In this document: positions 1 through 5,272 of the stretch, one piece after another | Layout of the letters: every line of letters starts with the position of its first letter | Numbering within the stretch: position 1 is the first letter of the stretch | DNA from: an uncultured Clostridia bacterium | Lineage (GTDB): Bacteria; Bacillota; Clostridia; Acetivibrionales; CALMWN01 | Assembly: GCA_937873555.1 (NCBI GenBank) | Contig: CALMWN010000304.1 | Location: forward strand, 1-5,272 | Length of the DNA stretch: 5,272 nucleotides | Reading direction: 5' to 3' | The notes under the pieces: model-generated | Told to the model about the DNA's origin: nothing | The model's database searches: none | What the model saw: the letters and a program-made list of their open reading frames with translations, nothing else | Made by a program: the position numbers and the translations under genes

Positions 1-69
1 TTTTTTTGGTGTTCATTATTAAAACTATTGATAACTAACTTAAAATCTAAACACTTTTGCCCCCACCCT

Positions 70-97
70 GCCCTCCCCGAGGGAGGAAGCTTTTTTT
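70..97 (+). terminator. Possible Rho-independent terminator for a plus-strand transcript entering from the left
   Basis: CCTCCC (72-77) and GGGAGG (81-86) form a perfect 6-bp stem with a CGA loop. GC at 70-71 can pair with GC at 89-90 across an AA bulge, and seven T follow directly (91-97). This fits a terminator for a gene lying left of the window on the plus strand. It does not work for capD, because on the minus strand the run becomes A. It could also be just one piece of the neighbouring palindrome cluster. Confidence 0.4.
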
Positions 98-132
98 CGC
101 GGCTGGCGCCGCGAGCAGGGGGCTATCGCCCC
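98..132. repeat. Two adjacent GC-rich hairpins
   Basis: CGCGGC (98-103) and GCCGCG (108-113) form a perfect 6-bp stem with a TGGC loop. GGGGC (119-123) and GCCCC (128-132) form a 5-bp stem with a TATC loop. With the hairpin at 72-86 they make a row of three hairpins within about 60 bases, directly beside a T7 tract. No T-run follows them on either strand in terminator position. Function unknown; a dispersed palindromic repeat is possible. Confidence 0.55.
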
Positions 133-171
133 AACTGCACCCCTATAATTAGTTTTACAGTTCCAAGTAGG

Positions 172-237
172 AGTTCATTTCCATTTAATACTCCGTAGTA
201 GGCCCGGGCTACCCTATGGTCTAATTGGAAATGAATT
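172..237. repeat. 66-base imperfect inverted repeat with an inner GC palindrome
   Basis: The arms TTCATTTCCA (174-183) and TGGAAATGAA (226-235) are perfect reverse complements. The pairing extends outward by a G-T and an A-T pair (172-173 with 236-237) and inward by TTA/TAA (185-187 with 222-224) after one mismatch. The centre holds a second near-palindrome, GTAGGCCC (198-205) against GGGCTAC (206-212), with one bulged G. Size and layout suit a short palindromic repeat or a structured RNA. I see no flanking target-site duplication and no coding capacity. Confidence 0.6.
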
Positions 238-286
238 ATTACTTAGATCTAAAGAAATTCGTTATGTTAAAAAGCACTAATCCTCA

Positions 287-384
287 AGCCGGACGGGCTA
301 CCTGCGCTAACGCCTCCAATTCGCATCCTTGCTCAATTCCGGCTGAAGCGGCATCCTTGCCGCTTCCACGCTCCGGGTGGAATT
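287..384. repeat. GC-rich structured block with a strong hairpin, alternative helices and a repeated 10-mer
   Basis: GAAGCGGC (345-352) and GCCGCTTC (359-366) form a perfect 8-bp stem with an ATCCTT loop. AATTCC (335-340) pairs with GGAATT (379-384), enclosing that hairpin. AGCCGGA (287-293) pairs with TCCGGCT (338-344). The two outer helices share bases 338-340 and cannot form together. The word GCATCCTTGC occurs at 323-332 and again at 351-360, in different reading frames. The block is much richer in G and C than its flanks. I recognise no named RNA family. It could be a dispersed intergenic repeat or a structured leader/antitermination RNA; transcription has not been shown. Confidence 0.6.
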
Positions 385-496
385 AAATAAAAGCCAAAAG
401 TAGAAAAAAAAGATTATCTATGAGAAAATGCTGGTTCTTCCATCTACCAATTCCATGGGATAAGGAAGTTAGAAGGGTGAGGGTTAACACTTCAAC

Positions 497-2338
497 TCAT
501 CCTGCTTGCGGGATATTTTTGTATGTGGGGACCAGTATGGCGAGATAGTCTATAATTGCTTGAGAATCCTCTATAATAATGTCATTTAGCACAGTTATAT
601 CTTTTCTCAATTTAGTCAGGTCGGTGAATATAGGCGGGGCTATAAAGATCTTGTCATTTTTCGTAGTCTGTAAGCCTTCCTCCGCCATGAGAAGTTCCTC
701 ATACAGCTTCTCACCCGGCCTCAAGCCTACAATTTCTATCTTTATATCTTCCTCCGGTTCAAACCCTGAAAGTTTGATAAGATTCTTTGCCAGATCATAA
801 ATCCTTACCGGCTCACCCATATCCAAAACGAATATTTCTCCGCCCTGTGCCATTGCTCCGGCCTGTATGACAAGACCAACCGCTTCCGGAATAGTCATAA
901 AGAATCTGGTAACACCGGGATGGGTTACCGTAACAGGCCCTCCCTGTTCTATCTGCTTTTTAAACAAAGGAATGACACTCCCGTTGCTTCCCAGAACATT
1001 TCCAAACCTGACTGCCACAAATTCCGTTTTGCTGTGCCTGTTTATAGCCTGAATGATCATTTCGGCAATCCGTTTTGTTGCTCCCATTATATTTGTAGGG
1101 TTCACCGCCTTATCTGTTGAAATAAGGACGAACTTATTAACACCATACTTATCTGCGCATTCAGCAACATTAAATGTACCGAAGACATTGTTCTTTATGG
1201 CCTCCGTAGGATTCATTTCCATGAGGGGTACATGCTTGTGAGCAGCGGCATGAAAGACAACCTGAGGTTTGTATGTATGGAATATGCTTTCCATTCTCTG
1301 CTTCTCACGTATATTTGCAATAACCGTCACCAGATTGATGCCCGGATATTTATGCAGAAGCTCGTTCTGGATGTCATATGCATTATTTTCATATATGTCC
1401 AGAATTATCAGCTGCTTAGGTCCAAAAGAAGCAATCTGCCTGCATAGCTCAGAGCCTATGGATCCACCTCCGCCGGTAATCATTACAACCTGCTCCTCCA
1501 AATAGGATGAAATCTCTTCGGTATCAAGCTTTACAGGGTCTCGCCCAAGCAGATCCTCAATATTCACATCCCTCACTTTTTGGACAGAAACGGATTCGTC
1601 GATCAGCTGGGAAACTCCTGGAAGAATCTTAACCTTGCAGGCAGTTTTGGAGCATTCGGTATAAATCTCATTTATTGCCTTATTTCCCGCTGATGGTATG
1701 GCTATGATGATCTCGTCTATTTCCATTTCAGCCGCCACTCTTACAATATCCGCCCTATGCCCTACAATCGGAATTCCGTTTAACTTTTTGCCTGCTTTGC
1801 TGCGGTCGTCATCAATGATTGCAGCAGGCATCATTTTCAGTTCGGGCCTCAGTCTCAATTCTCTGATGATGATAGCCCCTGCCTCACCGGCACCTATTAT
1901 CATCACACGCTTGGAGTCCTTATGCCTTCTTATCCCACCTTTTATTCTTCTCAACACTCTGTATCCGAACCTGACCCCCCCAATGAAGCATATGTCTGTA
2001 AATATGGTGATAGCAAATATGCTTCTGGGTATCAAGCCGCTAAAGAAATTTGCTGTAATCATCAGAATACAGTTTGATGCGGCGGCAGCACCCATAACCA
2101 GCAGCATTTCGTATATGCTGGCATATCTCCACAGGCTGCCGTACATCTTAAAACTCCAGTATATGGTAACTTTTATCAGAGTAGCCGCAACAGCAATAAA
2201 AAACATTTTACCGGCATATTGTTCGGGAATGCTTCTGAAATCCCCGTCAAAACGCAGCAAGTATGCAAACAGGAGTGAAACATTAACTAAAATAATGTCT
2301 ATGATGAATAGCCCTTTCGTCCTGATTTTCTCACTCAT
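497..2338 (-). CDS. capD: Membrane-anchored nucleotide-sugar 4,6-dehydratase, CapD/EpsC/FlaA1-PglF family (long form)
   Basis: The product has 613 residues, the normal length of the long, membrane-bound form. Four membrane helices lie at about 9-30, 42-64, 74-99 and 103-122. They are followed by a CoA-binding-3-like Rossmann domain with GAGEAG (149-154) and a catalytic extended-SDR domain with TGGGGSIG (288-295). The active site reads STDKAVNPTNIMGATKR (407-423). It has the T408-D409-K410 triad and Met418 in place of the SDR tyrosine before K422, as in PglF-type UDP-GlcNAc 4,6-dehydratases. The C-terminal motif LRPGEKLYEELL (539-550) is also typical. Known members make UDP-4-keto-6-deoxy-HexNAc, a precursor of bacillosamine, QuiNAc or FucNAc; which one here cannot be told. 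The start has a weak GGTGG ribosome site only four bases away. A 54-base gap separates it from the phosphatase. It is the last gene before a 496-base non-coding stretch. Confidence 0.93.
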   Translation of the reverse strand: MSEKIRTKGLFIIDIILVNVSLLFAYLLRFDGDFRSIPEQYAGKMFFIAVAATLIKVTIYWSFKMYGSLWRYASIYEMLLVMGAAAASNCILMITANFFSGLIPRSIFAITIFTDICFIGGVRFGYRVLRRIKGGIRRHKDSKRVMIIGAGEAGAIIIRELRLRPELKMMPAAIIDDDRSKAGKKLNGIPIVGHRADIVRVAAEMEIDEIIIAIPSAGNKAINEIYTECSKTACKVKILPGVSQLIDESVSVQKVRDVNIEDLLGRDPVKLDTEEISSYLEEQVVMITGGGGSIGSELCRQIASFGPKQLIILDIYENNAYDIQNELLHKYPGINLVTVIANIREKQRMESIFHTYKPQVVFHAAAHKHVPLMEMNPTEAIKNNVFGTFNVAECADKYGVNKFVLISTDKAVNPTNIMGATKRIAEMIIQAINRHSKTEFVAVRFGNVLGSNGSVIPLFKKQIEQGGPVTVTHPGVTRFFMTIPEAVGLVIQAGAMAQGGEIFVLDMGEPVRIYDLAKNLIKLSGFEPEEDIKIEIVGLRPGEKLYEELLMAEEGLQTTKNDKIFIAPPIFTDLTKLRKDITVLNDIIIEDSQAIIDYLAILVPTYKNIPQAG

Positions 2339-2392
2339 TTTTCCACCACATTATCTAATTATTTTTGTCCCATATTTATTCAGTATTCTTAT

Positions 2393-3151
2393 TTAGATAG
2401 CCATTCGTGATTGGATTTTTTTCTTTCTTGAATCCTTTGAACCCGACCAGAAATCAACATCATCCATTATTTTCTTCGGATTCTCGATAACTATTTTATC
2501 CAGGTATTCGCTTCCGGCCCATTTTTTCACTTTATCAAGAGCCTTTTTAAAGCATTCCCCGTAATCCTTGCCTCCATGGGCGTCTGATGCTACAAAATTC
2601 ACAGCCTTCATTTTTATTAGTTTTTTGCATAGTCCTTTGGCTCTTCTGCCGTTTCTTCCAATTATACTTGCTGCATCAATCTGAATGAGGCAGCCCTTGT
2701 CTGCCAGATCCATAAGCAAGCCCGGATCTCCGGTAAAAAAGCTGTTTCTTTCAGGATGGGCTATTACAGGACATATACCATTGAGCTGAAGCTTGAATAT
2801 GACATCATCAGTGTAAACAGGCAGATTATTTAAAGGGAACTCCATAAGAAGATATCTTGATCCTCCCAGGGTAAGTTTTCTCAAATTTCTTTCATCGTCG
2901 TCATTTATCGGACTTACAGCGACTTCATATCCCCGTTTGAGAGTTATCCCGGTCTTAAGTGAAAGCTCAGACAATTTTTTAAAGTCACGGGTCGTTTTAT
3001 CCTCTTCAGGCGTCCAATTCTTAATGTGAGGTGTCGCTATGATGCTCCTGACTCCGGCCTTAACAGCCTCCTGCAGCATTCTTAGCGAGTCCTCCATACT
3101 TGATGGTCCATGATTTATACCTGAAATCAAATGGCTGTGTATGTCTATCAT
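2393..3151 (-). CDS. cpsB: CpsB/YwqE-type PHP-domain protein-tyrosine phosphatase
   Basis: From the ATG at 3149-3151 the product has 252 residues, the usual family length, and begins MIDIHSH. It is a metal-dependent (typically Mn) PHP-fold phosphatase that removes phosphate from the tyrosine tail of the partner kinase. Metal ligands expected from the CpsB/YwqE family are H5, H7, H42 (ATPHI), E76 (RGYEV), E104 (LLMEFPL), H132 (AHPER), D190 and H192 (ASDAHGG). The usual GIDDGP motif reads GINHGP (11-16), so the position normally held by Asp14 is His14 and its neighbour is Asn13. The change is clear in the codons AAT CAT. The C-terminus ends in a short basic tail (KKKIQSRMAI). The gene starts four bases after the kinase stop, so translation is probably coupled. 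The family is certain; activity with His14 is untested, though histidine could also bind metal. Confidence 0.93.
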   Translation of the reverse strand: MIDIHSHLISGINHGPSSMEDSLRMLQEAVKAGVRSIIATPHIKNWTPEEDKTTRDFKKLSELSLKTGITLKRGYEVAVSPINDDDERNLRKLTLGGSRYLLMEFPLNNLPVYTDDVIFKLQLNGICPVIAHPERNSFFTGDPGLLMDLADKGCLIQIDAASIIGRNGRRAKGLCKKLIKMKAVNFVASDAHGGKDYGECFKKALDKVKKWAGSEYLDKIVIENPKKIMDDVDFWSGSKDSRKKKIQSRMAI

Positions 3152-3155
3152 TTTA

Positions 3156-3890
3156 CTACCTTCCTGCAGCAAAAATTCTTTTGAGTCCGCTTATCTTCTT
3201 TTCAGACTTGCTTTTACTCCCATAATAGTTATAGTAATTGTAATAGTACCTGTAATCATCTCTTTTAACCTTGTTTAAAACCACCCCAAGTATTTTGGCG
3301 CCGACTTTTTCAAGCTGCTCCTTCACCCTCTGGGCCTGTTGATATGCCACATTCTTAGCTTCTATGACCATGATGACTCCATCCGTCTGGGCGGCAATGA
3401 CTGCACAGTCTATGACACTTCCAAGAGGGGGAGTATCTATTATGATCATCTCGAATTTCTCTTCCGCAGTCTTCAGAAATTCCGTAAAGGTTAAAGAGCC
3501 TACAAGTTCAGTCGGATTTGGAGGCTTGGGTCCGCATGTGACAAAGTAGAAATTATCTATGTTTGTACTGTTGATAACTTCACCAAACTCTGCATGGCCC
3601 AGTATATAATTGGATATTCCTGCAGAATTTATTACTCCAAGATGCTTTGCCAGAGCCGGCTTGCGCAAATCGGCGTCTATCAGGAGAACCTTTATTCCTG
3701 ACTTGGCAAGAGAGATGGCAAGGTTTATGGATGTAGTCGTTTTCCCTTCACCCGGATTGCAGCTTGTAATAGTCAGAGTTTTGATAACCTTATCTATACC
3801 GTAGAATTGTATATTGGTCCTCAATACCCTGTATGCTTCTTCTAACGGTCCACTCAGTTTATCATGAACATCATTTACAATATTACTCAT
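3156..3890 (-). CDS. cpsD: BY-kinase, CpsD/CapB-type capsular polysaccharide tyrosine autokinase
   Basis: The product has 244 residues and every hallmark of a Gram-positive bacterial tyrosine kinase. The EX2RX2R oligomerisation motif is E18/R21/R24 (EEAYRVLRTN). Walker A is SCNPGEGKTT (43-52, catalytic-loop K50), Walker A' is VLLIDADLRKP (68-78, D72 and D74), and Walker B is MIIIDTPP (148-155, D152). The C-terminus holds a tyrosine cluster DDYRYYYNYYNYYG (211-224) with eight tyrosines, the expected autophosphorylation sites, followed by a basic tail. In known systems the kinase docks on the cytoplasmic tail of the Wzz-like partner, its phosphorylation state controls polymer synthesis and length, and it can phosphorylate sugar-nucleotide enzymes. 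Here the activator lies just upstream, and the phosphatase and a sugar-nucleotide enzyme just downstream. Nothing in the active site looks degraded. Confidence 0.96.
   Translation of the reverse strand: MSNIVNDVHDKLSGPLEEAYRVLRTNIQFYGIDKVIKTLTITSCNPGEGKTTTSINLAISLAKSGIKVLLIDADLRKPALAKHLGVINSAGISNYILGHAEFGEVINSTNIDNFYFVTCGPKPPNPTELVGSLTFTEFLKTAEEKFEMIIIDTPPLGSVIDCAVIAAQTDGVIMVIEAKNVAYQQAQRVKEQLEKVGAKILGVVLNKVKRDDYRYYYNYYNYYGSKSKSEKKISGLKRIFAAGR
3159..3165 (-). promoter_or_regulatory. Ribosome binding site that fixes the phosphatase start at 3151
   Basis: The minus strand reads AGGAAGG, seven bases before the ATG at 3149-3151. The longer alternative start is a TTG at 3170-3172. It would place this ribosome binding site inside the coding sequence and add seven residues (MLQEGSK) ahead of the conserved MIDIHSH start of the family, so the ATG is preferred. 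Confidence 0.85.
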
Positions 3891-3896
3891 GTTTAT

Positions 3897-3902
3897 CCTC
3901 CT
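3897..3902 (-). promoter_or_regulatory. Strong ribosome binding site of the kinase gene, overlapping the upstream stop
   Basis: A perfect AGGAGG on the minus strand lies six bases before the ATG at 3888-3890. It overlaps the TAG stop of the Wzz-like gene (3901-3903), so the two genes are tightly coupled. It is the best ribosome binding site in the window. Confidence 0.9.
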
Positions 3903-4572
3903 ACTTGATATCCATTACAGGAATGGTTCCCAGAACCGTCAGGCCCAACTTCTGTTCTACATCTTCCACAGTCTTCAGGCTATCATCAAGGTACTCCATC
4001 AGGAAAACGGTTCCAACCGCCGTAAACAGTCCAAGGAGCATTGCAATTGCTATATTTGTCAGCGGCTTGGGTTTTACAGGAGTGACCGGCAGCTGTGCCT
4101 TATCCACAACGTCTACGTTCTCTACCTTCATAAGCTGAATCGCTTTTCTGATGAATACCTCTGCCGTTTTATCGGCTATTCTTCTGGCAGCTTCACGGTT
4201 GGGATCCTGCACTTTTATTTCCAAAATTCTGGTATCATTTTTAAGATTGACGCTTATCTTGCTGGCGAGCTTGACTTCTGTTATGCCTTCCAGCTTCAGT
4301 TCATCAATTACAATTCCTGTAACCGTCCTGCTCTTCACAAGCTCCCTGTAGTCCTTGACCAGCATCTGTCCTACCATGATATCGTTGTAGGACGCTCCGA
4401 TCTGCTGAGCATTCGAATTTCTGTTGATGACATACAGCGTTGTATTTGCTTCATAAACCGGCTGCATGATGAAAACGCTCACATAAAAAGCTACCATTCC
4501 TGCAACAATTGGCAGTGTGAGAATCATCCATAAACGCTTGACGAGAATCTTAAAATATTGTTTAATCTCCAT
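3901..4572 (-). CDS. cpsC: Wzz/CpsC-type polysaccharide chain-length regulator and tyrosine-kinase activator
   Basis: The product has 223 residues, a normal length for the Gram-positive CpsC/CapA/YwqC group. It has the family layout: a short cytoplasmic N-terminus (MEIKQYFKILVKR), a first membrane helix at about 15-36, and an extracellular Wzz domain at about 37-160. A proline-rich stretch (PVTPVKPKP, 162-170) leads into a second membrane helix at about 171-193. The cytoplasmic tail carries the typical EYLDDSLKT motif (193-201) and ends in GLTVLGTIP. Known family members set polymer length, and their C-terminal tail binds and activates the separate BY-kinase. Here the kinase gene follows after only ten bases, as expected. 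The protein lacks the long coiled-coil of proteobacterial Wzz and is not fused to a kinase, which fits a Gram-positive system. Substrate polymer unknown. Confidence 0.93.
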   Translation of the reverse strand: MEIKQYFKILVKRLWMILTLPIVAGMVAFYVSVFIMQPVYEANTTLYVINRNSNAQQIGASYNDIMVGQMLVKDYRELVKSRTVTGIVIDELKLEGITEVKLASKISVNLKNDTRILEIKVQDPNREAARRIADKTAEVFIRKAIQLMKVENVDVVDKAQLPVTPVKPKPLTNIAIAMLLGLFTAVGTVFLMEYLDDSLKTVEDVEQKLGLTVLGTIPVMDIK

Positions 4573-4579
4573 AGTTTGT

Positions 4580-4585
4580 CCTCTC
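4580..4585 (-). promoter_or_regulatory. Ribosome binding site of the Wzz-like gene
   Basis: The minus strand reads GAGAGG, seven bases before the ATG at 4570-4572. It supports that start. The rest of the 42-base gap (4573-4614) shows no promoter or hairpin. Confidence 0.6.
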
Positions 4586-4614
4586 TATAGGCTGACTTTC
4601 ATACAATACGCCGG

Positions 4615-5272
4615 TCAGGTTCTGACGCGGGTTCCATCGGAAAGGGCTTTGTTGCTGTATGTTACAATATCATCATTAAGGTTGAAATTCCCTGAGACAG
4701 CACACTCAGTATCATTGGATGCATCGATATCCACCTGCACCTTCTGAACGAGCAAATCCTTACCTGAGGTTTCTTTATTCTTTTTAATTATGAATATATA
4801 TCCCTTATTACTTCCCGTTCTTACAACGCTGTCTTTTGGAACTATCTTGTCATAGCCCATGCTCTTGTTTGTCTTGTACACACGGACCTGCTGTCCGTTC
4901 TGAAACAGCTCGCTGTTTCTTAATGGACAGGTAAAAACATAGGATGAGTCGTAGGCTTTAAACTCCTTGCTTTTAATTTTCTCTTTGATACTCATTTCCC
5001 GGGGCATTTTAACATCAAAAGCGATTTCATCACCTACACTTAGCATCTCACCCTGTTTGCCGTCCAGCTTCCACTGTATAATACTCTTGTCGTTTTCAGC
5101 ATCAGCACTGGTTTTCTCTATCTCAAACAGCACTTTTCCCTGTGTACAGTTTAACCCTGGAACAACATAAATAGACTTTACTTTTCCCTCTATTGCGCTT
5201 CTTATTTCTCCATTTAACGGGAGATTTGTCTTCAGAAGATTAATTTCGGTCCTTTTCAGTTCAATATCTATG
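4615..5272 (-). CDS. Membrane-fusion / periplasmic-adaptor-like protein (HlyD/RND-MFP type), N-terminus cut by window edge
   Basis: The reading frame stays open to the right edge (first whole codon 5269-5271), giving 218 visible residues and a TGA stop at 4615-4617. A GTG codon at 5131-5133 lies inside the lipoyl-like domain and is not a believable start, so the gene begins outside the window. Visible residues 1-15 look like the end of a coiled-coil hairpin (alternating charged and Leu/Ile residues). Residues about 20-52 resemble the second half of a lipoyl/barrel-sandwich domain (NGEIRSAIEGKV, then PGLNCTQGKVLFEI). Residues about 60-140 are probably a beta-barrel. VPKDSVV at 144-150 and the ending SDGTRVRT at 211-218 match the usual membrane-proximal part of adaptor proteins. 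Family members link an inner-membrane transporter to the envelope or outside, often with MacB-like ABC exporters in Gram-positives. The substrate cannot be inferred. Its place directly upstream of the Wzz-like gene (42-base gap) suggests a role in polysaccharide export, but that is inference. Confidence 0.8.
   Translation of the reverse strand, partial: IDIELKRTEINLLKTNLPLNGEIRSAIEGKVKSIYVVPGLNCTQGKVLFEIEKTSADAENDKSIIQWKLDGKQGEMLSVGDEIAFDVKMPREMSIKEKIKSKEFKAYDSSYVFTCPLRNSELFQNGQQVRVYKTNKSMGYDKIVPKDSVVRTGSNKGYIFIIKKNKETSGKDLLVQKVQVDIDASNDTECAVSGNFNLNDDIVTYSNKALSDGTRVRT

Larger units (their letters stand above)
1..496. other. Non-coding region downstream of capD, with several GC-rich palindromes in AT-rich background
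   Basis: No convincing gene is present on either strand: the longest open frames are about 40 codons and lack good ribosome sites. The AT-rich background is broken by three GC-rich islands (about 61-140, 195-215 and 281-380), each containing inverted repeats described in separate entries. On the minus strand, the direction of capD, a T-run (complement of 403-410) follows the gene about 90 bases after the stop. No stable hairpin sits directly before it; the nearest is an imperfect one at 437-468 with bulges, so I do not call a terminator. The operon may therefore continue to the left through this region. Confidence 0.7.

Noticed and set aside
144..149. Perfect TATAAT on the plus strand, a possible -10 box
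   Set aside because: At 16-18 bases upstream the sequence is GC-rich with nothing like TTGACA, and no plus-strand gene follows.
403..468. Possible terminator for capD: imperfect hairpin 437-468 and a minus-strand T-run at 403-410
   Set aside because: The stem is interrupted by bulges on both sides and lies more than 20 bases from the T-run, so it does not meet the usual form.
1..496. CRISPR array, tRNA or known riboswitch in the gene-free region
   Set aside because: There are no regularly spaced repeats, no cloverleaf, and no match I recognise to c-di-GMP, T-box or other common riboswitch cores.
420..548. 42-codon plus-strand open frame overlapping the 3' end of capD
   Set aside because: No ribosome binding site, antisense to a well-supported gene, and no recognisable protein features.
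1202..1222. Words CTCCGTAG and TTCATTTCCAT inside capD that also occur at 191-198 and 174-184
   Set aside because: They are in a different order and spacing, and within capD they encode conserved family residues (MEMNPTEA), so chance similarity is the simplest explanation.
1698..2396. 232-codon plus-strand open frame opposite the N-terminal half of capD
   Set aside because: It is an antisense shadow of the membrane and Rossmann region of capD; its hydrophobic composition follows from the complementary codons and it has no family signature.
3152..3172. Longer phosphatase start at TTG 3170-3172
   Set aside because: It overlaps the kinase end, hides the AGGAAGG ribosome site inside the gene, and adds residues before the conserved MIDIHSH start.
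3889..4533. 214-codon plus-strand open frame opposite the Wzz-like gene
   Set aside because: It lies entirely antisense to a gene with clear family architecture and tight operon spacing, and shows no domain of its own.

Overview
The window is the regulatory and initiation end of an extracellular or capsular polysaccharide locus, very probably from a low-to-moderate-GC Bacillota and most likely a member of Clostridia. The evidence is the AT-leaning coding sequence with regular use of ATA and AGA codons, AGGAGG-type ribosome binding sites, and a Gram-positive-type tyrosine-kinase system. In that system the Wzz-like membrane protein and the kinase are separate polypeptides and the phosphatase is a PHP-fold enzyme. 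I cannot name the species.

All five genes lie on the minus strand and read from right to left. They are: (1) the C-terminal 218 codons of a membrane-fusion/periplasmic-adaptor-like protein, cut by the right edge (4615-5272); (2) a Wzz/CpsC-type chain-length regulator and kinase activator (3901-4572); (3) a CpsD/CapB-type BY-kinase with a C-terminal tyrosine cluster (3156-3890); (4) a CpsB/YwqE-type PHP phosphatase (2393-3151, start corrected to an internal ATG); (5) a full-length, membrane-anchored CapD/FlaA1/PglF-type nucleotide-sugar 4,6-dehydratase (497-2338). The gaps are 42, 10, 4 and 54 bases, so one operon is likely, with its promoter outside the window to the right. No internal promoter is convincing.

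The genes should work together as follows. The dehydratase makes a UDP-4-keto-6-deoxy-HexNAc precursor for the first sugar of the repeat unit. The Wzz-like protein and the kinase form the membrane complex that controls polymer length and export. The phosphatase resets the kinase's tyrosine tail. The adaptor-like protein is the least expected member. It may belong to an exporter encoded upstream, or it may be a cell-envelope component of polysaccharide export.

Positions 1-496 hold no convincing gene but are rich in structure. There is a cluster of three small GC-rich hairpins (about 70-132), a 66-base imperfect inverted repeat with TTCATTTCCA/TGGAAATGAA arms (172-237), and a GC-rich block (287-384) with an 8-bp perfect hairpin, two mutually exclusive longer helices and a repeated 10-mer. 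The last two share the word CGGGCTACC. This is the part of the window that known features explain least. It may be a family of dispersed palindromic repeats or a structured RNA between the first operon genes and whatever lies to the left. No glycosyltransferase, flippase or polymerase gene is present in the window.
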